From Pollenia angustigena (taxonomy: Eukaryota; Arthropoda; Insecta; Diptera; Polleniidae): a stretch of 64,000 bases of DNA. A program made the translations under genes and the position numbers. Each line of letters starts with the position of its first letter. Within the stretch, counting starts at the first letter, position 1. The stretch lies in the NCBI GenBank assembly GCA_930367215.1, contig OV884059.1, forward strand, positions 224,005,803 to 224,069,802, in the 5' to 3' direction. The notes beneath the pieces are model-generated. The model ran no database searches and was not told where the DNA came from. It saw nothing but the letters and a program-made list of their open reading frames with translations. Below, piece after piece: positions 22,655 to 34,689 of the stretch.

Positions 22655-23029
22655 CCCTGCAAATAATAGGACCAGTCCAAACACGCGTGTAAAGAGTAGT
22701 CCACAAGGGACAAGGACTAGTCCAAAACTAACCCAAACGTATGGAAAAAAACCTGCTCTATTTAACATTACGATGTCCTAGGACAGGACCATTTAACCCA
22801 CCTTTGGACCACTAAGGAGTAGTTTTAAAACTACCCCATGGTATACTCAAGAGGATTAGCTTTGAAGTCGGTTAAAAACGAAAGCATGTCGTTAAAAAAC
22901 GAAGACATGTCGTCTCACTACAAACTCTTTTTAACAATGACATGGTCCATGCTTGCTTTACATCGGACCAGTCCATGGAGTAGTCCATTTTATCAAAATG
23001 GATCAGGTGGTCCAATTTTATTTGCAGGG
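22655..23029 (+). mobile_element. Complete CCCTGCAAATAA element with TA duplication
   Basis: Starts CCCTGCAAATAATAGGACCA and ends TGGTCCAATTTTATTTGCAGGG; TA stands at both borders (22653-22654 and 23030-23031), as for Tc1/mariner-type insertions. The interior has repeated GGACTAGTCC/GGACCAGTCC words. 375 bases, non-coding. Truncated relatives are at 5429 and 16914. Confidence 0.7.
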
Positions 23030-23626
23030 TACTGTCAGAAAATGTATACAAAAAACCAGTGTTGAAAAAGCTGCAGTTGAGATAGTAAAAGTCATAAGAT
23101 TGTGCTGTAACTTCGACTTCTTCATTTGTCATTGCACAAAAATAAACGGTTACCTTTATGCTGGGTACAAACAGTGCAATCTACATGCAAGCTGTTTCAA
23201 TGCAACCTCAAAATATTAAAGCGTTTTGATGTTCATGCAACCTGAAATGAATGAAAATGAACTTAATTAACTAGATTGCGTAAATGTGTTACATAGTGTG
23301 TACCCATTTCCTTCATTACTTCTGATTTATTAAATGAAAACAGTCGTAGTCCATGCAAAAGCAAAAAACGAAAAGTTGTACACAACAAAGAACATCGGCA
23401 GTCGACATGTTCGAAAGTGTTCGGTTTGACAGACTGAAACTTTTATAAATCCCGAAATTAACCAAGATGAAACGTTGTGTTTTTGTTTTGTTTTGATTTT
23501 GCAGTTTGAAGTGCGTTTTCTTATTATGGCCTTAAGCACTTGTTGGAAGAAACAAAGAAACTGTTGTTTGATTTATGTATGTTTGTTTATGTATTTTGTT
23601 TTGCTGTTATTTTTGTAAATACTTAC

Positions 23627-23742
23627 CCCCGTATTTATAAACGATTATTAAATTAACCAAACGTTTATTTAGACAAATTTTCATACAAAATTTGTTTTGT
23701 AAACCTTTATTAAATGTTAAAATTTTTTATAAATACGGGCGT
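23627..23742. mobile_element. Small inverted-repeat element, CCCGTATTTATAAA ends
   Basis: CCCCGTATTTATAAACG at the left is mirrored by TTTATAAATACGGGCG at the right, 116 bases apart, with further inner matches (TTTGT pairing). Non-coding hairpin. Confidence 0.65.
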
Positions 23743-23863
23743 AAAAATTCTTTTGTTAGTGAAATTAAATATACTTTATTAAAATTCAGAGAACTTTTAA
23801 AATACACACCTAATAAACCAAAGAAATAACATCCGTATGTATATGAAAACGATAATGTCCCTG

Positions 23864-25348
23864 TACACACAAAAAAAATCATAGGTAAAGTTACCTAAAT
23901 ATATGGTATTAAATTAACTAAGCGCAAGGGTAGCATGGCAGTACTGAGTTTCTTAGGTAATACAACTATTAACTAAAGTATTTTCTATGTTCGAAAAAGT
24001 ATCTAATTATTTTGCTAAAATTACTTAAAAACTTTGAAAATTTACCAATGATAGCAAAGTTATTTTATATTTTTATTTTTGGAAAATTATCAAAGTTAAA
24101 TTTTGTACAAGAACATAGATTTTAGGTAAATTTACTACTTTTTTTCATAAAGTAAGCATATTTAAAAACTCTATATACTTTTTTGGTTACATACTTTAAA
24201 TAAAATTAATTTTCATTTTATTTATGAATTCATAATGTATTACAATTAACTAAGTGATATACTGAAACTTTTTACTTGTACGTCTTTCTTAATCTATATA
24301 TCGCTCATTAACTCCAAAATATCATATTTTGAGTCATGACGACGTTGCAGCAAATGAGCGATATATATTTTTTTTGAATTTTGAGATTTTTCTTTGTTTT
24401 TTTTTTTTTTTTGTAACAACCGCATCCAGTGGTGTTTCAGTGGAACTCATAATTTTCATTAGACCTTCATTCTGTTAACGCTTCTAAATCTTTTTTTTAC
24501 CTGTGGTGCGATTCACTAACTTTTAACGATCCGACAATCGTAATATTTGTCGACATTTATATTCGCTTGCAGTAACGATAGTGTGATTCTGTAATTTTTT
24601 TTAACGATAGTACACAGCTGTTTTTTTTGTAACATCTCTGTCTACAAAATGTTAAAAAAAAACGAAAAGCACAAAAGAGAATAAAATAAAAACATATGAA
24701 ATTGTTCTTAACCCCCCTTGTTACACATATTTTTTCATTTAAAATGCACTGAAAAAGGTCTGGCCAGACTCATAAGTAAGACGAAGGGTTAATTTGTGGT
24801 TTCATATTTTTTTTTTTTGTGAATTTTACATTTAGAATTTTATTTTTGTTCTTAATTTGCTTTCTTTTTGCAAATTTTAAATTTATTATTTTGTTTTTGT
24901 TCATACATATACATATGAATATATCTTTGTATGTATGTAAGCTATTTTAAACATAAAAAACATTTTATCGATAAAATAAACACAAACTAAATTATTGTCG
25001 CTAAGATAACGACAAAAAAATTGCTTAAAGTAACAGCTGACTTTAAACGACAGCGAATATCGTTAAAAATTTTACAGAATAGCATATTCGATAAATTTTC
25101 GTTATACTTATTTTAACGATTCGATTATCGTTATAAAAGTTAGTGAATCGCACTACTGGTCCTTTTCTACACACAAAAAAATAATGAAGGTAATTTTACC
25201 AAGGCGTGCATAGGTAATTTATTTTTATATAAAAAGAAAAAACTAAGTTTTATTGTCTTAAATAATTGGTAATTTATACAATAAGTATTGCCTAAAATGT
25301 TTGTTAATATTACTAATTGGGTTAGGTATCTTCTTCGAATTTTTTTAT

Positions 25349-25379
<31 letters not shown>

Positions 25380-26893
25380 TTATTTTATTTTTTAATTAGA
25401 ATTTTCAGATATGAAAAAAAACATTCAAATATAAATTTGAATTTGGAATTTTTAAATATAAAGTTAAAAAAATTAAATTAAAAACTATTCAACCAAGGAT
25501 AAAAATACAACGTATGGAAGTAAGTATTATTGACATAAGATTAGGAACTCCGCTGAACTTTTTAAAAATAAGACAGAATAATATTAACAGTAAAACCAAA
25601 AATTATTTATTACTTTTATTGAAGATGATTAATTTGGACGACACGATGCTGGATCAATATGGATTTCAAAGACAAAATTAGTTTTAATCCTTATTAATGT
25701 AATCCTAATTATTCGCATCTCAAGCTACAATAAGTATTTCACACAAATTCCTTGCAAAGGAAGAGGCAAAAATGTTCCAGATTTTACCCTATTTGGAAAC
25801 TATGGGCAGTCATGGGCTCACAGGTTAAAATTAATATAAAAGTGTCAGTAGATCATTAAATTAATTGTTAAATATTATGAATTGATAAATAAAATATAAT
25901 GAAATTAAAAATGTAGTTATTTTCTTTAAAGTCTGTCTGTAACTAAAAAAAGTACATAGAGTTTTTTTAAAAAAGCTTTTTTGTTAAAAAAAAAGTAGTA
26001 AATTTACTTAAAACCTATGTTCTTGTACAAAATATAACCTAGATAAATTTTCTAAAATATAAATTTAAACTAACTTTGCTATCATTGGTAAATTTTCAAA
26101 GTTTCTTAGTAATTTTAACAAAATATTTAGATACTTTTTCGAACATAGAAATTACCTAAGTAAAACGTTTTATTACCCAAGAAACTTAGATACTGCCATG
26201 CTACCCTTGCGCTTAGTTAATTTTATACCATATTTTTAGGTAATTTTACCTATGATTTTTTTTGTGTGTATGGAATTTGTGTGATAACTAACGAAATGCT
26301 TCTTGTAAGTTTAAGACGCGACAATTGTTATATCAATATAATCCAATTTCACGTTAGTATTATAACTAATTTTGCCTTTATAATTCATAATGATCCAGCA
26401 TAGAAATGTTCGCGTCGTCCAAATTAATCGTCTTCAATAAAAGTAATAAATAATTATTGTTTTTATTTTTTATATACATCTTATTTGTAAAAAGTTCAGT
26501 GGACATCCTTATCTTATGCTTATAATATACTCACATAAATACGTTGTATCTTTATTCTCTATCGAATAGTTTTGAAATTTAAATTTAAACTTTTGTCAAA
26601 AAAAAATTTTCAAATGGAAAAAAATCAAATAAACCTACATACATATATGTCGTTAATTTTATACCATATTTTTAGGTAATTTTACCTATGATTTTTTGTG
26701 TGTGTATACATATTAAAAAATTTGAAGAAGATACCTAACCCAATTAGTAATATTAGCAAAAATTTTAGGCAAAATTTTTTTTTATAAATTACCAATTATC
26801 TTAGGCAACTAAACTTAGTTTTTTGTTTTTATATAAAAATAAATTACCTATGTACGCATTGGTAAAATATCCTAGATGATTTGTTTGTGTGTA
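23864..26893. repeat. Fold-back cluster with ACACACAAAAAAA termini
   Basis: At least two related fold-back elements are interleaved. One pair of arms is 23864-24200 and 25930-26270 (inverted, sharing GCGCAAGGGTAGCATGGCAG and TTTACCAATGATAGCAAAG). A second pair is 25168-25350 and 26705-26893 (sharing ATTACTAATTGGGTTAGG). Central blocks 25480-25680 and 26380-26600 are also inverted copies (GATTAATTTGGACGAC). A further terminus is at 26645-26705. A separate element is inserted at 24505-25154. The (ATGT)n microsatellite is near 25353-25380. No coding frame was found. Confidence 0.65.
24505..25154. mobile_element. TIR element nested in the fold-back cluster
   Basis: Ends GTGCGATTCACTAACTTTTA and TAAAAGTTAGTGAATCGCAC are near-exact inverted repeats, followed by ACGAT-rich subterminal words on both sides. 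About 650 bases, non-coding. Confidence 0.7.
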
Positions 26894-27089
26894 CATATGT
26901 ATTTATGTTCACGGTAGCACCGTATTCATAAAAACTAAAATAAGTTTGAAACAAGTTTTAAGGCAAAATTTTCATTCAATTGTGTTCTTGTTGACATCAT
27001 GAAAGTAAATTGCTTACAAATCGAGTGCAGCCTACGTCACAGCTTTCAATTTATGTAAATTTTGACAAGCAGTCTATGTTACTTGGCGG

Positions 27090-27392
27090 CCACACGATCA
27101 AGTTTTGCCTTTCAATTTGCAATACCCTCTTACTTTTTTACTAAAAAACTCACACTTTTTAAATTGACCCCGAGATTGCTTTCAATTTCACCTTTCCATT
27201 TGTTTGTCAATTTTACTTTCAATTTAACAGCTGAGTACAAGTTTGTCTTTATAAATGGTGTTATTGTTGACACCTTTAAAGTAAATTGCTTACAAATTGA
27301 GTGCAGCCTATGTTACAGCTTTTAATTTATGTAAATTTTGACAAGCAGTATATGTAAAAGACTATCAAGAACAACTTGAACGTGTGGCTGCT
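27090..27392. mobile_element. GGCCACACGATCAAG element, simple copy
   Basis: Inverted ends GCGGCCACACGATCAAGTTT and AACTTGAACGTGTGGCTGC. It shares CCTTTCAATTT and ACTCACAC segments with 19631-20380 and with the 125-bp tandem repeat at 5600. Confidence 0.65.
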
Positions 27393-27408
27393 AGGTAATG
27401 AATCAGAT

Positions 27409-27604
27409 CAAGGCGAATTGACTAGAAGATGGGGTCAAGTCAACATATGGTGTTTTTTTCGGTGGTCGATTTGTCAAAGTTTGTATACAAACTAGATTTT
27501 TTATGTAAACAAGCCTGTTTTTTTACTAGCAATATTTTTGACAACCCGACCACAGAAGCATTGTAGTTGTAGAGTTGACCTCACCTTCTAGTCAAATCGC
27601 CTTG
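27409..27604 (-). mobile_element. CAAGGCGAATTG MITE with duplication AATCAGAT
   Basis: Full-length 196-base copy, ends CAAGGCGAATTGACTAGAAG and TTCTAGTCAAATCGCCTTG; flanked exactly by AATCAGAT (27401-27408 and 27605-27612). Confidence 0.88.
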
Positions 27605-27879
27605 AATCAGATGTAAAGGCAACAGTTTATTTTTGTGACACGAAAAATTAAGAAGTAGAAGTTACAGCACAATCTTATGACTTCTACTTTCTCATCTGCA
27701 GGTTTTTAAACACTGCTGTAAGTAAATAAATACATGCATACACATGGCCCAATAAGAGAATGCCATTTCTTTTCCCCTCTTTCTTAAAACTTGACGAGTC
27801 AAACTTGACGTGTGCGAACTGGCACTAATTGAACCAAGGCGAGTTGACTAGAAGGTGAGATCAACTCTACAACTACAAT

Positions 27880-28830
27880 CAGAGAACAGCTTTATGCGAT
27901 TGAAAAAAAATCGCATTTAATCAACAACAACAAATACACTCGCTTGCGGTCATACAATCAAACTTGCGCAACCGCAAATATTCGCTGCTGGTTTGCAGTC
28001 ATTCAAATATTGCACATCGTGCGTTGTTATTTATACAATCGTTACATGCAGTCTACAACTGACATGAAATGCTTAACTTTAACACTAATATGATGTTAGT
28101 GTTAGGTATAGACTCATCATGTTAGAAGTTTTAACACGGTTGTTAATGCAAATGTTATAACAACGCTTTTATAACTTCAAGTTATAACAGCAAATCATGT
28201 CAGTTGTAGACGGGCAGTTAGCTTCGTTTTTTAATAAAGATGTTTGTGTGTTCTTTGCGACAATGATTGTTTGGTAAAGAAAAAAATACAAACAAAAAAG
28301 CCAGAAATGAAGCAATTTTACTCATGTATTCATTCAGCATTAACTATGTAGTACAAGAAAAAAAATTCAAATGAAACTAAACGCACATATGTAGGTACAT
28401 ACATACATACAAATAATTTCCATAGAAACAGACTTTTTTTTATCTTAAAAAGTACAGTATTTCTGTATGTAGGTACAATGTATTCTTGTTATTGTTGTTT
28501 TTATTGTTGTTAATTTTAACAAAGCATGAGAGTGGTTTATCGTTGTTATTGTTGTTAATGTTAACAAGCGTCTCATCGAGTGGACAATGACTACTTGACT
28601 GCAAAAGTATAAGTATGTGTTCTTTTGAATTTACACAGTTGTGTTATATTGCGTGAGCAACAAAAATGCAAATAAAGCACTTTCAATAAAAAACGAATAA
28701 ATGCAAAAATCAAATGTGTACGAAACGATGTAAAAATTACCAACGTTGAACTTTGTTTTGCAAGCAAAGAGTGAATGTTAATTTTAGCGTATGAATAAAT
28801 CAAGAAAAATTGTGATTTTGCAGTTCTCTG
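27880..28830. mobile_element. hobo-like hAT non-autonomous element, duplication ACTACAAT
   Basis: Ends CAGAGAACAGC and GCAGTTCTCTG, which match the hobo/Hermes-type hAT terminus CAGAGAAC as I recall it. ACTACAAT flanks it exactly (27872-27879 and 28831-28838). The interior has subterminal CGCAA/TTGCG words, a nested ACAACTGACATGA element (28051-28211) and no transposase. Confidence 0.88.
28051..28211 (-). mobile_element. ACAACTGACATGA MITE, nested copy
   Basis: GTCTACAACTGACATGAAAT at the left and ATCATGTCAGTTGTAGAC at the right. Same family as 56353-56523 and the fragment at 4233. It lies inside the hAT element, so three elements are nested here. Confidence 0.8.
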
Positions 28831-29027
28831 ACTACAATGCTTCTGTAGTCGGGTTATCAAAAATATTGCTAGTAAAAAAACAGGTTTGTTTACATAAAAA
28901 ACTAGTTTGTATACAAACTTTGACAAGTCGACCACCGAAAAAAAAACCATATGTTGACTTGACCCCACCTTCTAGTCAATTCGCCTTGAAATATGTATGA
29001 TACATACATAATATACATAACTTCCCG

Positions 29028-29690
29028 TCTCCACCATCCATCAACTTCGTAAGAACAGCATGTCGCACATGAATTCTACTCGTGTAGACTGTTCATGTTT
29101 CGTCCATGTGCTGCCATAGTTGCCTAACTACCCGTCTTCACCTTCCATCAACTTGGTAAGAACAGCATGTCGCACATGAATTCTACTCGTGTAGACTGTT
29201 CATGTTCATGTTTCGTCCATGTGCTGCCATCGTTGCCTAAGCATTCGTCTTAGCATCCATGTGCGCCATGATGTTGGCCATACAATGTATTTTCTGTACA
29301 CAACCAAACGCACAACAAACAAAATTGTGTTCAATCAGAACATGAACATCAACACGTATTCGCCACATACAAGAACATGAACAAATTAATACCGTTGCTC
29401 TGCCGGCGTTATGGTCATGTCATGTTCTAATTGAAAGCGCATGGAGACGTGGGGTAAACATTCGTCTTAGCATCCATGTGCGCCTTGATGTTGGCCATAC
29501 ATCGTATTTTCTATATACAACCAAACGCACAAGAACAAAAATTGTGGTCAATCAGAACATGAACATCAACACGTATTCGCCACATACAAGAACATGAACA
29601 AATTAATACCGTTGCTCTGCCGGCGTTATTGTCATGTCATGTTCTAATCGAAAGCGCTTGGAGACGTGGGGTAATTAAAGTGGCAATCCT
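29028..29690. repeat. Composite tandem repeat with GTCTCCAC ends
   Basis: A 107-base unit (AAGAACAGCATGTCGCACAT at 29051 and 29158) is followed by a 217-base unit (TTCGTCTTAGCATCCATGTG at 29244 and 29461), both nearly identical between copies. The outer ends CCCGTCTCCAC and GGAGACGTGGGG resemble the 1107-1806 element termini. Confidence 0.8.
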
Positions 29691-29848
29691 GGTAAACATG
29701 GATATTGACAACTCTACAAAGTGATGCCAACTTAGCCCTTTTCGGACTGGATTAATCCCTATTTTGGGTTTTAAAATTTTATATAACAATGACCAATTAA
29801 AAAAAGGATATAAAAGCTACTTAATGCTTCGTTCAGTTGTATCGTACT

Positions 29849-30011
29849 GCCTGTCCCACGATTTCGAACAAAAATTTATTTTGCTTAACTTTCATTCAAA
29901 ACAAAAACAATATATGTAATAATTTTGATTAAAGACAATATTTTAAAATTTGTTCTTGTTTTAAATAAAAGTTAGTCGAACGAAGTTTTCGTTCAAAATT
30001 GAGGGACAGAC
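29849..30011. mobile_element. Small TIR element, CTGTCCC ends
   Basis: CTGTCCCACGATTTCGAACA on the left is partly mirrored by GTTCAAAATTGAGGGACAG on the right, with CTTCGTTC/GAACGAAG words inside. A relative with TTCGAACAAAGACTTCGTTC lies at 56615-56720. Confidence 0.45.
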
Positions 30012-30471
30012 AATAAATTTTTTGTTCCAAATATTTGGTGTTTTAATTTAAAAAATATTTTAATCCTTAAAAAAATGTTATTAGCCCTTATTGGCCCGTT
30101 TTTAAAATTTATTCACGCGTTTTGATCAAAGAGCTGGCATCACTGGCTCTACACATGCCTTTTTTTCCATTGTGCTGTTATTGTAGTAGTAGTAGTGTTT
30201 CCCAAATAATTAGAACAAAAATTATATTCACCAATTAACGGTTTTTATCTAAATATCTTATTTAACGAAGCTCAAATCAATGTTATAGAACGGAATTGGA
30301 AATAGTTTTGACATAATTCAAAATAAAAAAAGTTTTACTAAACAAATACAATTACATACATATATTTTTTAATTCCAAGGCAGTAAATTACATAATAAAC
30401 AGTAAATACTACTGAAGTAAATAAAAAGCATTTGAAAGCAATTCAAAAAACTTTTTCAAACCATTGCAAAA

Positions 30472-31313
30472 ATGGAAAAAGAAACTGATTTATATCGTGA
30501 TACTTTGGTGCGGTATTTAGGTAAGTTTTTACTACATTCATGTGTTTTTTTTTTGTTTGTAGTAATCGTTTTTCTTTTGAACTTTAGGTTACGCCAATGA
30601 ACTTGGTGAATCTTTTCGGCATTTAGTTTCCAAACATGTTGTTAGGGGCAGTTATGTTGTAGCTACCGGCTATGCTGTTGCGGATACTATTGATAAAACT
30701 CGTAAAGATTATAAAAAGAATTCCTCCGTAAGCAGTGCAGGTATCACAGCGGTTGATGTATTCCTGTGGCAAATTTTAGCTTCTGTTGCGATACCTGGAT
30801 TTACAATTAATAGGTATGTAAAATAAAATTAAGTTTAGGGGTAATGGCATTGAAAATCCATTAAGAACAAAGGACTTTTTTAACTCATGAACTTAGCCAT
30901 TAGCCGGAAACATGCAATAACCGAAATATATGCTGGTGAGAGTGAATATACCATTTGTGTGTTTTCAAGTTGGCTATAAATAACGCTTTATCGTAAAAAA
31001 CTACCAAAAGGAGAAGTTCATAATCTGGTGTCGCTGTATGCTCACACGTGTGATTTTTAAACGCACATGTGATTTGAAATCAAGTGGTTTTGAGAACTGG
31101 CCAATAAAATTAAAATAATTTTTTTCTTCCATTTACAGAATCACATATTTCAGCGGAAAGGTGCTGCGTAAAGTTAATGCTAAAAAATCTCTTGTAAAAT
31201 TTTTACCGGTTGCTATTGGTTTGTCTTCCATACCATTGATTATACATCCCATCGATAACTTCACCGACTATTTAATGGACAACACTTACCGCAAATTTTT
31301 TAAAAAACCTTAA
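30472..31313 (+). CDS. MTFP1/MTP18-type mitochondrial fission process protein
   Basis: Inner mitochondrial membrane protein family that promotes fission. Exons 30472-30520, 30588-30813 and 31139-31313 join in phase to give 149 residues, close to animal MTFP1. Recognisable features are the conserved DLYRDTLVRYLGYANELGES start, the AVADTIDKT segment, a hydrophobic span around FLWQILASVAIPGFTIN, a second around LPVAIGLSSIPLIIHPID, and a C-terminal lysine-rich end. The introns are 67 and 325 bases. The ATG at 30472 is the first in frame, with AAAA before it. It is an isolated small gene between repeat blocks; in Drosophila the CG7772 product is the expected orthologue (recalled, not searched). 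Confidence 0.92.
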
Positions 31314-31419
31314 ATTCTAAAACGTTGTTTGTTAATTGGTTTACAAGTACATCGCACTAATAATATTAGCAATAAATTAATTTTTAAAGCGAAATGCCCA
31401 CATTTGTGTTTAAGTATAA

Positions 31420-31603
31420 CTGAGCTACTTAAAAATGAGCGGCAAACGCTTTTTTATGTCAAAACTTCTCATTTTCATACATATTATACGAAACAAACCT
31501 TAAGAAAGCGAATTCATTTTGTCGGTTTGTTTCATTCAAATTGTATTGGAAATAGAATTTTCACGTTTAGAAAACGCTTGCCGCTCTGGTTTAGGTAGCT
31601 GAG
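31420..31603. mobile_element. CTGAGCTACTTAAA MITE, complete copy
   Basis: CTGAGCTACTTAAAAATGAG and its counterpart CTCTGGTTTAGGTAGCTGAG form the ends, with GCGGCAAACGC/GCGTTTTC... inner matches. It lies 107 bases after the MTFP1-like stop codon and is probably in that gene's 3' region. A diverged copy lies at 41175-41395. Confidence 0.7.
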
Positions 31604-32147
31604 TTAAATATAAAGCGAAAGCATAGAAAAATACAACAAAAAATTTAGTACAAAGCTATTTATAAGGAAAATTTATAGATAATAAAAAAATGCCAAATTT
31701 AATAAATATATACTTTTAAGCTTTCATTATTAATTAAGAAGAATATGTAGGCCAGATAACTAACCAAAAGTACATATAATTAACTTTAAAAACAAAACCT
31801 TGTAACAAAAATTTATAATCAACATTTTTTATTTTTTGTTACAAGAAAATACAATATAATAGTCTGGTAGTGTATAGTCATTTCTGAATAATTGAAGGAA
31901 TAGGACTATTACAAAAAGCTTTATAAAATACATAACTGAAATTTAGCTCAGAATAAATTCGAAAAATAAAAAATGTTGAATATACATAATATAAAGTAAC
32001 CTTCGGAAGGAAATAATTCCCAGTTTCTATTTGTTAAAAATTTATAATAAATTTTTTAAATGAAGTACATATCGACTTTAATTTACAAAAGGCGTATCTA
32101 ATAAAATCAATTTTTTTTTTTTAATTTTAAGACACAAAACTTGATAA
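31604..32147. other. Downstream AT-rich region, nothing recognised
   Basis: No exon or complete repeat was seen. Confidence 0.4.
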
Positions 32148-32482
32148 AAAAAAACAAGTAAGAGTGAAATATTCGGCTTTGCCGAATCTTGAATACCCTC
32201 CACCGAAAGTTAGAATATTTTAGGAATGGCCTCTATATGGTATCTATAAAATTTAAGCCAATTTTTATAAAACCTGACCTCACAGTATTCACTCTTATTT
32301 TGAGTTTTGATTCGAATACAGATTTCCTCCTTTGGTATTCTGCGGTCTGTTTAAATTTTTTTCTTTTGATTGTATTTCGATTGTATGTATTCTGCATTTA
32401 CTTACTGAAGGTTCTTCGATTTTTTGTTTATTTCGTTTTAAAAACTGTGTAACTAAATGAATGTTAGCAAAATGAAAGACAA

Positions 32483-32703
32483 TCGGGGGTCTGCTGAAAA
32501 TCGAAAACGTAAAACGCAAGAATTTGGGAGTTCTTTTTAATACACTTAAAATCCAATTTTTATAATGTTTGTTATAAAATTCTGTTTAATAGACAAACAT
32601 TTGTATAATATTTGTCACACAATTCTTTTATTACAGAAATCTAAGTAAAAAACGACTATTCAAATTCTTGCGTTTTACGTTTTCGATTTCCAACACACCC
32701 CTG
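32483..32703. mobile_element. TIR element with perfect 27-bp inner inverted repeat
   Basis: ATCGAAAACGTAAAACGCAA at 32499 continues to AGAATTTG and is mirrored exactly around 32661-32687; the flanking GGGGTCTGCTG/CACACCCC extend the arms to about 40 bases. The ~140-base loop is non-coding. Confidence 0.75.
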
Positions 32704-32792
32704 AATAAGTATTTTTATTAATTTTTTTTGTACTTAAATTTGAAAGTTCTATTTTATTTATTGCAGTTCGAAAACAACAACAATACCTGAAC

Positions 32793-32866
32793 AGGGGGGT
32801 TACTGCGTATTTCGATTCGAAAGAAATAATTTACGAGTTCGCACAATTTACGCGGTAACCCCCCAG
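32793..32866. repeat. GC-ended short palindromic element
   Basis: CAGGGGGGTTACTGCG and CGCGGTAACCCCCCAG enclose only ~40 bases. The six-G/six-C ends stand out in this AT-rich region. Confidence 0.6.
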
Positions 32867-34689
32867 TCTGGCAAATTTTTTTCAATAATTTTTTTACTAT
32901 AAATATTTAGTTTTTACTTATTTTAGTTACTGAGTTTATTTAGCATGGTTTTTAAATTTAACTTTTTATAAAAATTTTTAGACCATCGCTAATTTTTCTG
33001 TTCCGATTTCATACGTTTCATAGCAAAACTTGTCTTCTTCTGTTTCTTTTTCTTTCGATTCAGATTTTTTCTAGAATACCTTTTTCGATTGATGCGTAAT
33101 AGAATGCGGGAATGTAATCGAAATGCATAATGAGGGTGATTATAATTTGTTGCATAATTTAAATAAAATATGATTTATTTCAGAAATATTAGGCTTATTA
33201 TGTAAAGTTTTAGGAGGAGATTTTAAATTGGAGCTACCGCAAATTATAGACCGTTCATCACATTCACAATTCGGTAGAGTGATTTCTAGTTTTAAAAGCC
33301 TAAATAAGACCAACATTTCATACAGTAATATATCTTTTCAGGATTTAACTCTTTTTAAATCGCTTTTCAGAAGGCCGCCTTATAAGGGACATATGGTAAA
33401 TTAAAGACCGATTATCACAAAATTACATCGTAATTTCTAGACACATAAGGCTAAATTGGACCAAATTTAACCACAATATCTATATTTGTAACGGGTTTAG
33501 TCCAATTGAAATAATTTTCCATAGTGTGTTTAAATTATTTAGCGTAGGGGGTTCTAATCATAATAGCATGATTCGTAACGGTTTAATGCGTACTAAAGTC
33601 TTTTCCAAGAGTTGGCTTTATATGGGGCCTGAGGTAAACTTAGACCGATCTTCACGAAATATGGCGAAGTGGTTTCCAATCGTATAAAACTATAGCAGAC
33701 CAAAATGGCCTGCAGGAACAGGATTCGTTACGGTTCAAAGCGTATTAAAGTGTTTTCCGAAAGCAGGTAATTTCTAGACACAAGGCTAAATTGGACCAAA
33801 TTTTACCACAATATCTATATTTGTAACGGGTTTAGTCCAATTGAAATAATTTTCCATAGTGTGCTTAATATGGGGCTATAGCAAATTATCGAACGATCTT
33901 TACGATATTTAGCGTAGGGGTTTCTAATCATAATAGCATGATTCGTAACGGTGTAATGCGTACTAAAGTCTTTTCCAAGAGTTGGCTTTATATGGGGCCT
34001 GAGGTAAGCTTAGACCGATCTTCACGAAATATGGCGAAGTGGTTTCCAATCGTATAAAACTATAACAGACCAAAATGGCCTGCAGGAACATGATTCGTTA
34101 CGGTTCAAAGCGTACTAAAGTGTTTTCCGAAAACAGGTAATTTCTAGACACAAGGCTAAATTGGACCAAATTTTACCACAATATCTATATTTGTAACGGA
34201 TTTAATCCAATTGAAATAATTTTCCAGAGTGTGCTCAATATGGGGCCTATTATAGTAAATTATCGAACGATCTTTACGAAATTTAGCGTAATGGTTTCTA
34301 ATCATAAAACTATCATATAACAAAGTTTACTGCAATAGCATGATTCGTAACGGTTTAATGCGTACTAAAGTGTTTTCCAAGAGTTGGCTTTATATGGATG
34401 GGGCTTGTGGTGAACTTAGACCGATCTTCACGAAAAATAGCAAAGTGGTTTTCAATTGTATAAAACTTTGTCAGACCAAATTGGATTGCAATAGCATGAT
34501 TCGTTACGGTTCAAGGCGTACTTAAGTGTTTTCCGAAAGTAGGCTTTATATAGGGCCTATGAAACGATCTTCATAAAATTTAATAGTATGATTTTCCGTC
34601 ATATAAAACTAATTTGTGTAAAAATTATATGACAATCGGTGAATTTTGTCACTAATTTATGGTAGTTTTTGTGAAAAAAATATAAATTT

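Larger units (their letters stand above)
27835..28988 (+). mobile_element. CAAGGCGAATTG MITE split by a hAT insertion
   Basis: The left part (27835-27879) and right part (28831-28988) together form one full element of this family. They are separated by the 951-base hAT-like insertion. The outer 8-bp flanks do not match, unlike the other copies. Confidence 0.85.
32148..34650. mobile_element. ATTCGGC-hairpin element with internal long tandem repeats
   Basis: Left end carries ATTCGGCTTTGCCGAAT then ATACCCTCCACCG. From about 33400 to 34560 there are three long units (~370 and ~400 bases) marked by ATTCGTAACGG at 33571, 33941 and 34342, each with TTGGACCAAATTT and GTGTTTTCCGAAAG motifs. Two small inverted-repeat elements are inserted at 32483-32703 and 32793-32866. 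The right end is not clear. Confidence 0.55.
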
